Shown here: positions 9,114 through 18,284 of the stretch, one piece after another
Position numbering within the stretch: the first letter of the stretch is position 1
Layout: each line of letters opens with the position of its first letter
The notes under the pieces: model-generated
Database searches by the model: none
The model's input: the letters and a program-made list of their open reading frames with translations, nothing else
What the model was told of the DNA's origin: nothing
Program-made: the position numbers and the translations under genes
NCBI RefSeq assembly: GCF_001468225.1
Contig: NZ_LNRU01000001.1
Span: 620,001-684,000, forward strand
Source of the DNA: Sphingopyxis sp. H053
GTDB lineage: Bacteria > Pseudomonadota > Alphaproteobacteria > Sphingomonadales > Sphingomonadaceae
Direction: 5' to 3'
Length of the DNA: 64,000 bases

Positions 9114-9842
9114 TTAGCGAAGTTCGGCAACAGCAGTTCTGATCCAGTTCGAGAATTCACACGCGAGATGCCATCTATGTCCACTCACGACCGACGGCAG
9201 GATGAGGGTAGGAAATTCAACCGTCAGCTTTGCGCGGAAGCCGCTCCCTTCGTCGCGGAACTGGTGACGAACGCCCCCAATCGTCGTGCCATTCGGTGTT
9301 CGCGCCACACCCGCGACCTCTGACGGATAATCGGGGTCGGGTGTCGAGCGCAGAGTCGAAAGATCGGCGTAATCGATGAAGAAACGGGCAGCCATTGGCG
9401 ACCCGCCATTCGTCTCGATCACTTCCTGCCGGCCTGCGGCATCGGTGGCAATAAGGTAATGCTCGGGCGCCGCCGCAACCATGACATCTTCACGGTTCCG
9501 ATGCGCGAGTTCCTCAAACCAATTAGCGAACGCCGCCGCGGACCCTTCAGGCGACACAATCTCAATCACGCTATATCTGCGACCGCCGCGCGACAGCCAC
9601 GCGACAAGCCGTGCATATTTATCCGAGACTGCAAGCTCGCGCCGAAGCAGCTTGCGGATGCCGGAATGCCCTAGCTTCAGCTTGCGGGCGCGCAGCTCTG
9701 CACGAAGCTCTGCAAGATCCATATGATTGGCCCGGAGGCCCAGTCTGCGGAGCGCCCTGCGAGCGCTATTTTGCTCCCACCTCGAGACTGCATCCTGTGA
9801 TACGGCCTCGCCGTTGATGAAGACTTCAAGATCGATCGTCAT
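9114..9842 (-). CDS. Unrecognised protein, divergent from a TetR gene
   Basis: A 242-residue protein I do not recognise. The N-terminal third (RRALRRLGLRANHMDLAELR and the following RARKLKLGHSG) is basic and helical; the rest mixes short hydrophobic strands with polar loops (RRYSVIEIVSPEG, HYLIATDAAGRQ, FFIDYADLS). No signal peptide or membrane segment is visible. The start is taken as the ATG at 9842; no good ribosome binding site precedes it. It faces the TetR gene at 9913 across a 70-base gap containing a 14-base palindrome, so it is probably the main target of that regulator. Codon usage and length support a real gene; function is unknown. Confidence 0.7.
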   Translation of the reverse strand: MTIDLEVFINGEAVSQDAVSRWEQNSARRALRRLGLRANHMDLAELRAELRARKLKLGHSGIRKLLRRELAVSDKYARLVAWLSRGGRRYSVIEIVSPEGSAAAFANWFEELAHRNREDVMVAAAPEHYLIATDAAGRQEVIETNGGSPMAARFFIDYADLSTLRSTPDPDYPSEVAGVARTPNGTTIGGVRHQFRDEGSGFRAKLTVEFPTLILPSVVSGHRWHLACEFSNWIRTAVAELR

Positions 9843-9846
9843 TGGC

Positions 9847-9889
9847 TTGCCAGTCCCTCTGTCAATGCTATAAAAGCAACTATAGTTGC
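9847..9889 (+). promoter_or_regulatory. Promoter and palindromic operator of the TetR gene at 9913
   Basis: On the plus strand TTGCCA (9847-9852) and TATAAA (9869-9874) are separated by 16 bases, a plausible sigma-70 promoter. Directly after the -10 lies a perfect 14-base palindrome, GCAACTATAGTTGC (9876-9889). An operator at this position would block transcription and also sits in the upstream region of the divergent gene at 9842. Confidence 0.6.
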
Positions 9890-9912
9890 ATTAGGTCCGA
9901 GAGGCAACCAAT

Positions 9913-10548
9913 ATGATAGCGTCGAGTGAGGCAAAGACAGGAGGGCCGCGTAGCCGACCGGGGGGCCGCTCGACAAAAGTGGTAACGGCGGTCCGCCAGG
10001 CTTTGTTCGATTTGCTGGCAGAGCGTGGACTGGACGGCGTCGAGATTCCGGAGATCGCGTTGCGCGCGGGCGTCAACCGGACGACGATATACCGCCGATG
10101 GCCTACGAAGGCCGCGCTTCTCCTGGCGCTCATGCTCGAAGAGATGCGGGTGAGGGTGCCAACGCCCAATACAGGTTGTTTCCAAACCGACTTGGAACAG
10201 ATGTTAAAGGGTATCGCCAGCATATTGGCCGATCCCGCTATCCGCAGCATTTTCTTCTTTTTGTCCTCAAGGGTCGATCCAGAGGCCGCGCGCGTCAAAT
10301 CCGCATTCTGGGAGCAGCGTTTTGCGGACAGTGGTGAAATCGTCACGCGTGCAGTTATGCGGGGTGAACTTCCCAAGGATGTTTCGCCGCGCGTGATTCT
10401 CGAGCTGGCAGCCGCGCCACTTCTGTACCGTATCCTCATTCTCGGGACGTCTGTTGACGATCGAACCATCCGACAAATGGCAGCTTGGGTCGCACGCCAG
10501 GATGTGAAGGGCTTCCCGCCGTTGCAAGCGGCCGACCTTCGCGGTTAG
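9913..10548 (+). CDS. TetR/AcrR-family transcriptional regulator
   Basis: A 211-residue regulator. The helix-turn-helix is at about residues 25-65: VTAVRQALFDLLAERGLDGV, then IPEIALRAGVNRTTIYRRWP and the typical KAALLLALMLEE helix. The C-terminal half matches TetR proteins of the group with a TetR_C-type ligand domain. GAGAGG lies 8 bases before the ATG. The gene is divergent from the unknown gene at 9842 with a palindromic operator between them, so autorepression and control of that neighbour are likely. It may also affect the desaturase downstream, but that gene is on the other strand and ends 98 bases away. Confidence 0.88.
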   Translation: MIASSEAKTGGPRSRPGGRSTKVVTAVRQALFDLLAERGLDGVEIPEIALRAGVNRTTIYRRWPTKAALLLALMLEEMRVRVPTPNTGCFQTDLEQMLKGIASILADPAIRSIFFFLSSRVDPEAARVKSAFWEQRFADSGEIVTRAVMRGELPKDVSPRVILELAAAPLLYRILILGTSVDDRTIRQMAAWVARQDVKGFPPLQAADLRG

Positions 10549-10646
10549 GTTGAGCCCCGCGGGGTGCGAAGAACGTGCGCAATGCCGACGAGCAGGTGCG
10601 GTCGGTTACAGTGCGACAAGGCGACGGGTCAAGCAAGCGAAGGATG

Positions 10647-11504
10647 TTACAATCCGCCTAGATCGCAGCCGCGCTCCTCCAATATCGGGCGAAGCGCGCG
10701 AAAGGCGGCCGGATGCCGATTGAGCGGAATCGTCGGATAGAGGTGGTGAATGATGTGATACTGCATGCCCGATGAGCCGATATTGCCAAAGAAGCTGCGG
10801 AAGGCACGCGTGTCCTTGTAGCGCCCGCGACCATCCATCGGCCGATGCGGCGCCCAGCTGAGGTAGAAGTTGATATAGACCAAGCCGATTTTCAGCGGCA
10901 GCCACCAAAGCAGCAGCGCCTCAAGCGCATGTCCGCTCCATGCCAACGCGGCGAGGATTGAATATTGTCCGACCTTCGCTACCATCGCGTGAAGCGTGGC
11001 GGTCTTGGCGGCGGACGTCCCGAGCCTCTGCAATGCCATGCCGTAGCGGTCGTGGCGTGGCTGCCCTTTTACAAGCGCTCTGCCGATTGCGGCCCAGCCG
11101 CTGTTTGCAGCCATCGGAATGTCAGGATCGAGCAGCGGGTCGTTCGTGTGCCGATGATGTTCGAAATGGGTCACCCTGAGAACAGTAAGGGGGGCGAACA
11201 TGGGAATCAGCGCGTACCAGCCGATAAACTCGTTGAACCAGTGCCAGCGCGATCCTTCCGGCACGATGATGTGATGCTGGGCTTCGTGCGATGGCAGATA
11301 GGCTGCGGTCATGTTGATCGTTGCGATCAGAAATCCCGCCCATAGGGGCAGGGCGCCCGTCATGACCAGCGGCCACAACGCGAGCCACAGGCTTGTGTTG
11401 ACTAGGGGCCAGATCACCATGATCCAGGGAAAACCGCCGATGAATTGTTCGGCGATCGCCTTTTCGCGAGCCCTCAGGCCCGGTGTATTTGTTTCCGTCA
11501 CCAT
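10647..11504 (-). CDS. Membrane fatty acid desaturase (FA_desaturase family)
   Basis: A 285-residue integral-membrane di-iron desaturase or hydroxylase. The three histidine clusters are all present: HEAQHH, HFEHHRHTN and HIIHHLYP, with hydrophobic segments between them (PLVNTSLWLALWPLVMTGAL, WAGFLIATINMTAAYLP, LLLWWLPLKIGLVYINFYLS). It should oxidise a lipid acyl chain at the inner membrane using O2 and an electron donor. The ATG at 11504 is preferred to 11510 because GGAGG lies 8 bases upstream. The start overlaps the stop of a small membrane protein gene by 7 bases. Family relatives include sterol/carotenoid-type and acyl-lipid enzymes; the substrate cannot be told. Confidence 0.88.
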   Translation of the reverse strand: MVTETNTPGLRAREKAIAEQFIGGFPWIMVIWPLVNTSLWLALWPLVMTGALPLWAGFLIATINMTAAYLPSHEAQHHIIVPEGSRWHWFNEFIGWYALIPMFAPLTVLRVTHFEHHRHTNDPLLDPDIPMAANSGWAAIGRALVKGQPRHDRYGMALQRLGTSAAKTATLHAMVAKVGQYSILAALAWSGHALEALLLWWLPLKIGLVYINFYLSWAPHRPMDGRGRYKDTRAFRSFFGNIGSSGMQYHIIHHLYPTIPLNRHPAAFRALRPILEERGCDLGGL

Positions 11505-11692
11505 AGCCATGTCCTCCGCTGACGCGCGATCACACCCAATATGATGCCGATAAGAAGCCCAAACTGGATGGAGCTGAGGCCGGCCGGTGCATCGAGACCG
11601 CCCGCCGTGATAGCAGCAGCGATGACGGGCGCCAGAAACCCGATCCCAAACAGGATCGGTCCAAGGCTGAAGAGAAAGCCGACGATCCGCAT
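11498..11692 (-). CDS. Small two-helix membrane protein upstream of the desaturase
   Basis: A 64-residue hydrophobic protein with two predicted membrane helices: FLFSLGPILFGIGFLAPVIA and IQFGLLIGIILGVIA, ending RQRRTWLW. Its last bases overlap the desaturase start, so translation is coupled. A damaged copy of its 5' end appears near 17601 in front of the RND adaptor gene, which shows that this segment was duplicated. No known family is recognised; a role in supporting the desaturase is inferred from coupling only. Confidence 0.62.
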   Translation of the reverse strand: MRIVGFLFSLGPILFGIGFLAPVIAAAITAGGLDAPAGLSSIQFGLLIGIILGVIARQRRTWLW

Positions 11693-12013
11693 TCGTTACT
11701 CCTTCATCGCGCTAACGCTGCTATTCGGCGCGTCTGAATATCTCATCATGTCGCGCGCGCAATCAGCGGCTGATCCAATAGGTCATTCGCTCGATTGAGG
11801 CCACTCCGGCGAACACCTTCTTCCAGCGCTTGGACACCGAAAGCCTGCACCGGCCCCAAGGCACCTGTTCCGGTAATCCCCCCTGCGGCTTGGATCGAAG
11901 CCCACGCTAGAAAGTTCGCGGTGAAGCTGAAACCATCGACTCCCGTGAGGGTAGTTGTTTGCAAAAGTTCATCGCTATCGGACCAGCCCCGTGCAATGAC
12001 GCTGGTTGAGCCG
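11683..12013 (-). repeat. Repeat R1: 3' fragment of the saccharopine-dehydrogenase-like gene
   Basis: This stretch fills the gap between the desaturase group and the RND operon. From about 11811 to 12013 it matches the 3' end of the IS66-split gene (18314-18513). It still encodes a colinear minus-strand peptide, including TLTGVDGFSFTANFLAW, IQAAGGITGTGALGPVQAFG and ALEEGV, in the ORF 11746-11964. There is no 5' part of the gene, so it is a pseudogene fragment. From 11683 to 11760 it also matches 17601-17690. The tail after ALEEGVRRSG has diverged from the intact copy. Confidence 0.8.
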
Positions 12014-12023
12014 GGTGAAAGGT

Positions 12024-13394
12024 CTACTGGCTTGATGCAGGCCCCACAAAGTCGGCCTCAACCAATTGCAGCGTCGCCGGTGTGATAGTACCGACTGCGG
12101 TCGCCAGCGCTAGGCGCGCATATTCATATTCGATCAGCGCATCGTTGAGGTTGCGCTCGATCTCCAGGGTTTGCGCTTGTGCGGCCAAAACATCGCTTTG
12201 CGTACGGACCCCGACTTCTCGTCCGGTAATTGCGGCTTTTTCCTGAAGCCTGGCAGATGAAAGCGCCGTGCGCAGTGCTGCGATCTGCTGGAGGGCGCTG
12301 GATTGCGCCAACCAGGCTTCCTGCACCTGAAGGCGCACATCGCGCCGAGCAGCATCGACCTGATAGCCAACACCCCGCGCTTCCGCCTGGGACTGCCGCC
12401 GCTGCGCCTCCAACCCGCCGCCGGTGTAGAGCGGAGCTTTCAATTGCAGCCCAACCATGAACCCACCAACGCGATCGGGCGTCGAAATCACGCCCAACAG
12501 CGGCGGCTGATTCCCACCGCGCCAAAATTCACCTGCTGCGCCGATCGCGGAGACCCTGACCTGATTGCGCCACCGATATTGGTCGGCCCCGGCCCCGGCG
12601 GCGTCCAGTCGATACTGTCCGGCTAGAATTGCGGGCGATTGCGCTTCGGCTTCTTGTTGAAGGTCGCCGAGCGCTCGGTCTGGCGGCACAGGCTGCAAAT
12701 CGGACCGAACGCGCCACAAATCGTCTGCTGAAACTCCAGTAAGCTCTGCGAACCGCGCGCCGACGATCTCCCGTTGCGCACGCGCCCCGACGATCTGCGC
12801 GGCTAAGCTGTCGGCTCGCGTCTGGGCTTCACGGACATCGGTGATCTTGGCACGTCCAGCATCGAACCGGGCCTGCGCGGCTCGCTGTTCATATCGCGCG
12901 GATTGCTCCTGCGCTATCAGACTCGTCAATGCGTTGTCGGCTTTCAGCACGTCGAAATAAGCGCGACTAACGCGGAGCGCGAGCTGCTGGCGACTCGCTT
13001 CATATTGCACCTGCCCAGCCCTCGTGCCGGCGCGCAACTGCCGTCGTTGCGCCCCAGCCTTGCCGTCGATCAGCGGTTGTTCCGCCTGTAGTAATACACT
13101 GCCGCTGACGCCATCGACGGAGCTAGGAATGTTCACGCCGGTCACTGCGGCGTTGGAAGAGATCCGGCTGTACCCGCCGTTGGCTTGCGCTTCTACTTTC
13201 GGCCGGAACAGGGATTTGGCCAACGCATCATTCTCGTCGGATGCTTCGCGGCTGGCCTTCGCCGCTGCAAGATCTGGGTCGTGGTCCAGCGCCGCCTGAA
13301 AGGCGCCAGAAAGGCTCTGGGCTGCCGCCGAGCCAGGCAAGACAACGAAGCCCATCAGCGCAAATGCGGGCCAGGCGCTCCACCGATCACGCAT
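12024..13394 (-). CDS. RND efflux outer-membrane factor (TolC/NodT family)
   Basis: A 456-residue outer-membrane channel subunit. The ATG at 13394 overlaps the pump stop by 8 bases and starts a clean signal peptide (RDRWSAWPAFALMGFVVLPG, cleavage after SAAA-Q). Two OEP repeats follow, with long amphipathic helices such as QRRQLRAGTRAGQVQYEASR and RRQSQAEARGVGYQVDAARR and TolC-type strand segments. It is the last gene of a three-gene operon with the adaptor and pump and should form the exit duct of that tripartite transporter. Exported substrate unknown. Confidence 0.9.
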   Translation of the reverse strand: MRDRWSAWPAFALMGFVVLPGSAAAQSLSGAFQAALDHDPDLAAAKASREASDENDALAKSLFRPKVEAQANGGYSRISSNAAVTGVNIPSSVDGVSGSVLLQAEQPLIDGKAGAQRRQLRAGTRAGQVQYEASRQQLALRVSRAYFDVLKADNALTSLIAQEQSARYEQRAAQARFDAGRAKITDVREAQTRADSLAAQIVGARAQREIVGARFAELTGVSADDLWRVRSDLQPVPPDRALGDLQQEAEAQSPAILAGQYRLDAAGAGADQYRWRNQVRVSAIGAAGEFWRGGNQPPLLGVISTPDRVGGFMVGLQLKAPLYTGGGLEAQRRQSQAEARGVGYQVDAARRDVRLQVQEAWLAQSSALQQIAALRTALSSARLQEKAAITGREVGVRTQSDVLAAQAQTLEIERNLNDALIEYEYARLALATAVGTITPATLQLVEADFVGPASSQ

Positions 13395-16300
13395 GGGCGT
13401 TCTCCGTTTCGATCTTTGGCCCTTTGGCCCCGTAAGCGGCGGCATAGACAGCGGGCAGGAAAATGAGGGTGAGCAGGGTCGCGACCATCAACCCGCCCAT
13501 GATCGACCAGGCCATCGGTCCCCAGAAAATGGAACGGGTCAGCGGGATCATCGCGAGGATGGCGGCAAGTGCCGTCAGCATGATCGGGCGAACGCGATGT
13601 GCGGCGGCCTCGACAATGGCATCGCGCAGGTCGGCCCCGGCGGCCTCAAGCGCGTCGATTTGCGAAACGAGAATGACCGAGTTTCGAATAACCATGCCGA
13701 ACAACGCGAGACCGCCGAGCATCGCGACGAAGCCAAACGGAATCCGAAAAATGCTCAGGATCAGAGCAACGCCGATCAGCGCGAGCGGCCCGGTTATCAG
13801 GACCAGCCACATCTTCTTGATGCTTTGCAGCTGCAGAACGAGCAGAAAGAGGATCAATATCATCGCCACGGGTAGTTGGGACAGAACCGAGCTTTGCGAT
13901 GAGGCACTCTCCTCGATCGTTCCTCCCAATGTCAGGCTCGCATTGCCTGGCAAACTGGCCCGAATTTTGTCGAGATCGCCTGCCATTTTCTGCGCGACGT
14001 CCGCAGGTTGAGCGCCCGCGACATCGGCCTGCAACGTAATTGTCGGCATGCTCGAACGACGATTGAGTTCGGCTTGCTCAAAGGACGGTAGCAGCCGCGC
14101 AACCTGGGTTAGCGGCACAGTGCGGCCGGACGCCGTCGGTATGTTGATCTGCGACAGTCGGTCGAGCCGTTTGCGCGTCGCTTCTTCGGAGCGGGCGATC
14201 ACGTCCAGCGCCTTGTCGCCGTCACGGTAGCGCGTCATCGGAGCGCCTTCGAGCGCTCCTTCAAGCGCATTGTTGATAACCAGCGACGTAATGCCCAGCG
14301 CGCGCGCTTTGTCTTGATCGACCTCCACCCGGACCGTTTTCAGGAAATCGCCGTAATCCTTGTTGATGTCCCGCAATTGGGGCTCCGCGCGCATCAGCGT
14401 TTCCAGCCGATCCGCTGCGGGAGCGATGTCCGCAAAGTCTGTACCTGTCAGGCGAATCTTGAAAGGCTGGCCGACCGGTGGCCCTAGTTCGAGCGGACTC
14501 ACTCTTCCTCTTACTTCAGGAAAGCGATTGGCGAGGAGATCCTCAACGACGCCTTGCACGCGCTCGCGCTCTTCCTCACCCTTGGTCTGAATGACCAGTT
14601 GGGCGAGTGCGAGACTTGGTGTCTGGATGTCGAATGAGAGGTAGAAGCGCGGGGTGCCGCCACCGACATAGGTTGTAATCGAGTTGATGTCCTTGTTTGC
14701 AGCAAGGAGCCGCTCCATCCTCTGGCTCACCTCCATCGTTTGCGCGAACGACGTATTTTGCGAGGGACGCAGGTCGACGATGAGTTCGGATCGGTCGGAC
14801 GTCGGGAAGAATTGCTTCGGCACCGCGAGCGCGAATAGGCCGAGAGCGAGCACAAACATCGCAACGGTCACAAGAAGAACCAGGACGCGATGATCGAGCG
14901 CCCAGGACACGATGTCTCTGAATCTCTGGTAGAATGGGCTGTCGTAGGATTCGTGACCGTGCCCGTTTTGCTTATCATTGCCCGCGGTCGATAGACCTTG
15001 CTCGGGTAGGATGCGGTTGGCGATAAACGGGGTAACCAGGACGGCGACGATCCACGAAAATCCAAGTGAAATCGCAACCACCTGAAATATGGCACGGGAA
15101 TACTCGCCTGCGGACGACGGTGCCATTTCGATCGGAAGAAAGCCCAACATGGTGATGATCGTCCCGATCAACATTGGCTGCGCCGTCACCACGTAGGCTG
15201 ACACCACTGCCTTGGTCCGCTCCCAGCCTTCGTGGAGATGCGCGTCGATCTGTTCCACGACGATGATCGCATCATCCACCAGCAGACCCAGCGCGATGAT
15301 CAGTGCGCCGAGCGACACGCGGTGCAGGGGGATTCCGATTGCCAACATCGCCGTAAAGGTCAGCGCGAGGACTACCGGGATCGAGAAGGCGACAACGAGC
15401 CCCGGTCGCCAACCAAGCGAGACCAAGCTGACCGCGAGCACGATCGCGACCGCTTCGAACAATGATTTCGTGAATTCGCCGATCGAATGTTTGACAACTT
15501 CGGGTTGGTTGGAAACCGTACCGAGATCGACGCCAAGCGGCAATTCCGACTTGAAGGCATCGATTAGCGCGTCGCTATCTTTGCCCAAGCGCGTGATGTT
15601 GCCGCCTTTGCGCAACGACACCATCACACCAACCGCATCGTGGCCGTTGAAACGCATCCGAAATGTCGGAGGATCGGCAAGCGTTCGCCGAACATTCGCT
15701 AAATCGCCTAGCCGCAGGCTTTGTCCGTTGGACGCGATCCCGATCTTGCGAATTGCATCCACGCTGTCGAAGGTCCCTGTTACGTTGATGCGAACGCGTT
15801 CGGCCCCGGCATCGACGACGCCGGCGGAACTGACCGTATTCGTGTCCCTGATCGCAGCAACGATTGTTCGCGGATCGATCCCAAGCGTGGCGATTTTGGC
15901 AACGCTATATTCGACATAAATCCGCTCTTCCGGTGCGCCCTCCAATTCGATGCGGCCGATGTCGGGCAATTGACGAAACCGGTCGCGGAGCTTTTCGGCA
16001 AAATCGTTCAGCTGCGGCAAAGTGTATCCGCTGCCGGTCAGAGCGTAGATATTGCCATAGGTGTCCCCGAAATCGTCATTGAATTGCGGCCCCTGTAGTC
16101 CCGATGGAAGCTGGTTCGCGACGTCCGACACCCGCTGCCGAACCTTGGTCCACACCGCCGGCACGTCGCTTCCCGCGACCGATTCTCGCAGCTTGACGTT
16201 GATGATCATCCGGCCGGGCTGGACGTTGGTTTTCATGTAGTCGACTTCGGGCAGCGAGAAGATCGCCCGTTCGATCGGCTCGGCGGCTTGATCGGCCATT

Positions 16301-16482
16301 TCTTTGGCACTCGCGCCGGGCCACGCCGCTGAAACCAGCATGTTCTTGATCGTGAAATCGGGGTCTTCCTGGCGACCGAGCGACATATAGGAATAAACGC
16401 CGACTATCGCCGCCAGCGCGATCAGGAAGCGCATCACCGAGGGATGTTCGAGCGCCCAGGAAGAAAGATTGGGACCTCTCAC
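13387..16482 (-). CDS. RND-family efflux pump inner-membrane permease
   Basis: A 1031-residue proton-driven transporter of the AcrB/MexB superfamily. It starts with a cytoplasmic segment and TM1 (PSVMRFLIALAAIVGVYSYM), the first large periplasmic loop (LGRQEDPDFTIKNMLVSAAW), then a helix bundle with the proton-relay Asp pair in LGLLVDDAIIVVEQID near residue 400. The second half repeats this, with TM7 near VLVLLVTVAMFVLALGLFAL and a final helix group ending MVATLLTLIFLPAVYAAAYG. It overlaps the adaptor stop by 4 bases and the outer-membrane factor start by 8. Heavy-metal or hydrophobic-compound export is possible; sequence does not decide. Confidence 0.95.
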   Translation of the reverse strand: MRGPNLSSWALEHPSVMRFLIALAAIVGVYSYMSLGRQEDPDFTIKNMLVSAAWPGASAKEMADQAAEPIERAIFSLPEVDYMKTNVQPGRMIINVKLRESVAGSDVPAVWTKVRQRVSDVANQLPSGLQGPQFNDDFGDTYGNIYALTGSGYTLPQLNDFAEKLRDRFRQLPDIGRIELEGAPEERIYVEYSVAKIATLGIDPRTIVAAIRDTNTVSSAGVVDAGAERVRINVTGTFDSVDAIRKIGIASNGQSLRLGDLANVRRTLADPPTFRMRFNGHDAVGVMVSLRKGGNITRLGKDSDALIDAFKSELPLGVDLGTVSNQPEVVKHSIGEFTKSLFEAVAIVLAVSLVSLGWRPGLVVAFSIPVVLALTFTAMLAIGIPLHRVSLGALIIALGLLVDDAIIVVEQIDAHLHEGWERTKAVVSAYVVTAQPMLIGTIITMLGFLPIEMAPSSAGEYSRAIFQVVAISLGFSWIVAVLVTPFIANRILPEQGLSTAGNDKQNGHGHESYDSPFYQRFRDIVSWALDHRVLVLLVTVAMFVLALGLFALAVPKQFFPTSDRSELIVDLRPSQNTSFAQTMEVSQRMERLLAANKDINSITTYVGGGTPRFYLSFDIQTPSLALAQLVIQTKGEEERERVQGVVEDLLANRFPEVRGRVSPLELGPPVGQPFKIRLTGTDFADIAPAADRLETLMRAEPQLRDINKDYGDFLKTVRVEVDQDKARALGITSLVINNALEGALEGAPMTRYRDGDKALDVIARSEEATRKRLDRLSQINIPTASGRTVPLTQVARLLPSFEQAELNRRSSMPTITLQADVAGAQPADVAQKMAGDLDKIRASLPGNASLTLGGTIEESASSQSSVLSQLPVAMILILFLLVLQLQSIKKMWLVLITGPLALIGVALILSIFRIPFGFVAMLGGLALFGMVIRNSVILVSQIDALEAAGADLRDAIVEAAAHRVRPIMLTALAAILAMIPLTRSIFWGPMAWSIMGGLMVATLLTLIFLPAVYAAAYGAKGPKIETENAHA

Positions 16483-17567
16483 TGATCGGCTTTCGCGGTG
16501 CTGGGCAATATTCTGACCTTCTGCCCTGCCTTCAACAGATGCGCGCCTGCACTCGCAATGCGATCGCCGGGTCGCAAGCCAGTGGTAATCAGGACGAAAT
16601 TGTCCTGGACCGAGCTAATTTCCACCCGACGCGGGCGCACAATTGCCGGTGTCCCCGATACGATCCAGACCACGCTGACACCCTGGTCGCGCGTCACGGC
16701 GGCAAGAGGCACCCGATATCTGGGCGCGCTGGCACTCTGTTCGGCGAGCACCTCGGCCGTATTCCCGATTGCAACAGCGCCCGAAGGGGCAGTAAAGGCG
16801 ATCCGAGCCTCGAACGTCCTCGTCTGCGGGCTAGCTGCGGCGGCAATGGTTCGGATATATCCAGGGTACGTCACACCGGGCGAGGCCCAGCTCCGAACGC
16901 TGAGGCTGGAGGAGCGGAACCGCTCCACTTCGCCTTCTGGGATAGCGACGGATACCTCAATGGAACCCGGCTCTTCGACTGTGACAATGGGCTGTCCGGC
17001 AGCGACGACCTCTCCGACATCGCCACTGACCGCCGTCACCACGCCGGCCCGCTCGGCACGCAAAACGGTATAGGACAATTGTTGTTGAACGCTGGTCTGC
17101 GTTTCCTGTGTCGACCGGAGTTGCGCCTGCGCACCGGCGGTCGCGGCTCTTGTCTGATCGAATTCGGCGGGCGAGATAAAGCCTTCCGCGAGCAGTGCGC
17201 GCGCTCTTGCAAGATCGGCGATCTGCGCATTCGCGCGGGTGGCGGCAGCGGCGGATTGTGCTTGCGCGCTCCGCACGTTGACCTCAACATCGCGCGGATC
17301 GAGCCGCGCCAGGATTTGTCCCTGGGAAACTCTCTGCCCGATTTCGACGGAGCGCGCGGTAATCATTCCGGAAAGACGGAAACCGTAACTTCCGGAGTAG
17401 CGCGAAACCACGGGTCCAGAGTAAATTGCCGATGTATCGGCCGATCCGGGCGCGACGACCATCGTTTCCACGCCGCGTGGCACCTCGATAGATGCCTCGT
17501 TCCCACCACAGCCAGCAACCAGCAGGATCGGCAGCCATATCAGGCATCGGCCTGTGCTATTTCTCAC
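16479..17567 (-). CDS. RND efflux periplasmic adaptor (membrane fusion protein, lipoprotein)
   Basis: A 362-residue HlyD/AcrA-type adaptor. A lipoprotein signal (CLIWLPILLVAGC) gives Cys20 as the acylation site. The lipoyl-like half motif (GQRVSQGQILARLDPRDVEV), an alpha-helical hairpin (about 100-160) and the second half (LRAERAGVVTAVSGDVGEVV) are in order, followed by beta-barrel and membrane-proximal domains. It is the first gene of the operon. Directly upstream, at 17590-17620, lies a damaged copy of the 5' end of the small membrane gene at 11692, so the operon's own promoter region is chimeric. Confidence 0.92.
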   Translation of the reverse strand: MRNSTGRCLIWLPILLVAGCGGNEASIEVPRGVETMVVAPGSADTSAIYSGPVVSRYSGSYGFRLSGMITARSVEIGQRVSQGQILARLDPRDVEVNVRSAQAQSAAAATRANAQIADLARARALLAEGFISPAEFDQTRAATAGAQAQLRSTQETQTSVQQQLSYTVLRAERAGVVTAVSGDVGEVVAAGQPIVTVEEPGSIEVSVAIPEGEVERFRSSSLSVRSWASPGVTYPGYIRTIAAAASPQTRTFEARIAFTAPSGAVAIGNTAEVLAEQSASAPRYRVPLAAVTRDQGVSVVWIVSGTPAIVRPRRVEISSVQDNFVLITTGLRPGDRIASAGAHLLKAGQKVRILPSTAKADQ

Positions 17568-17600
17568 GCTGCACCCCCTTTTCCTTCACGCCGCAGACGG

Positions 17601-17775
17601 CTCCGCCGACGATCCGCATGCGTTACTCCTTCACCGGCTACCGCTACTAATCAGCGCGTTGGATGAACGCCTATCACGTCGCGCTTGCAATTCGACACCG
17701 AAAGCTTGCGCCGAACCAAAGGCCCCCGTTCCGGCAATCCCCCCCGGCGGGTTGAATCGAAGCCCAGGCCAAAAA
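17601..17775 (-). repeat. Repeat R2: decayed copy of the R1 segment
   Basis: A second copy of the block seen at 11683-11900. It starts with the shared GCCGACGATCCGCAT (start of the small membrane gene) and continues with recognisable but heavily mutated sequence of the saccharopine-dehydrogenase-like 3' end (CGACACCGAAAGCTTGC, AATCGAAGCCCAGGCCA). No reading frame survives. With R1 it brackets the RND operon as a direct repeat. The 299 bases between the adaptor gene and the EthD gene hold nothing else that I can identify. Confidence 0.65.
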
Positions 17776-17866
17776 AATGCGCTTCACCCGCTCCTCGAAC
17801 CAAAGCATCAGCGCTGAGTGGGCTGATGACGCAGCCACGCTTGGACTGGCTCTGTTTTATGGGGGA

Positions 17867-18196
17867 TTACTTTCCCTGACTGATTAAAACTTCGCTCATC
17901 TGAATAATTGCTTCTACATTGGTGTAGTTAGGAATATCCCCCTGAAGTTCACTGGCATGGGGGAGAAAGGCTTCCATAAACGCTTCGCTCGTGGAAAAAA
18001 GGAAGTGGCACATGGCGATATATGTTGGTGCCGAGTCCGGCGCCACTCCGGCAACGCCACGCTCCACCGATACACCACCAAAGCCGGGATGCGCTCCCAG
18101 CAACTGAATGGCCCGCGGCATGTGGATTTCGGTGTAATACGTGAAGTCGAAGTTGGCCCCGCTTTGGTGCGGGTACAGGATGCTGATTTTGACCAT
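17867..18196 (-). CDS. EthD-family protein
   Basis: A 109-residue dimeric alpha-beta barrel protein of the EthD group: it opens MVKISILYPHQSGANFDFTY, then the conserved HMPRAIQLLG and a C-terminal VEAIIQMSEVLI strand. EthD domains are small cytoplasmic proteins found with monooxygenases and decarboxylases of catabolic clusters; the original EthD supports ether degradation, but no reaction can be assigned here. The frame is open well upstream, but the ATG at 18196 with AGAGAG before it gives the normal family length. It follows the split saccharopine-dehydrogenase-like gene by 88 bases and was probably in its operon. Confidence 0.82.
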   Translation of the reverse strand: MVKISILYPHQSGANFDFTYYTEIHMPRAIQLLGAHPGFGGVSVERGVAGVAPDSAPTYIAMCHFLFSTSEAFMEAFLPHASELQGDIPNYTNVEAIIQMSEVLISQGK

Positions 18197-18284
18197 GCCA
18201 ATCTCTCTGTTTGACGAATTGAATAACAGCCGCCTTTCTGCAAATGCAAGAAGATGGCCCTGAGTAATTTTATGAATCAGCCAG

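Noticed and set aside
16539-17666. 375-codon plus-strand frame over the RND adaptor, and 15212-15919 over the pump
   Set aside because: Antisense to well-recognised genes with correct motifs, low-complexity composition.
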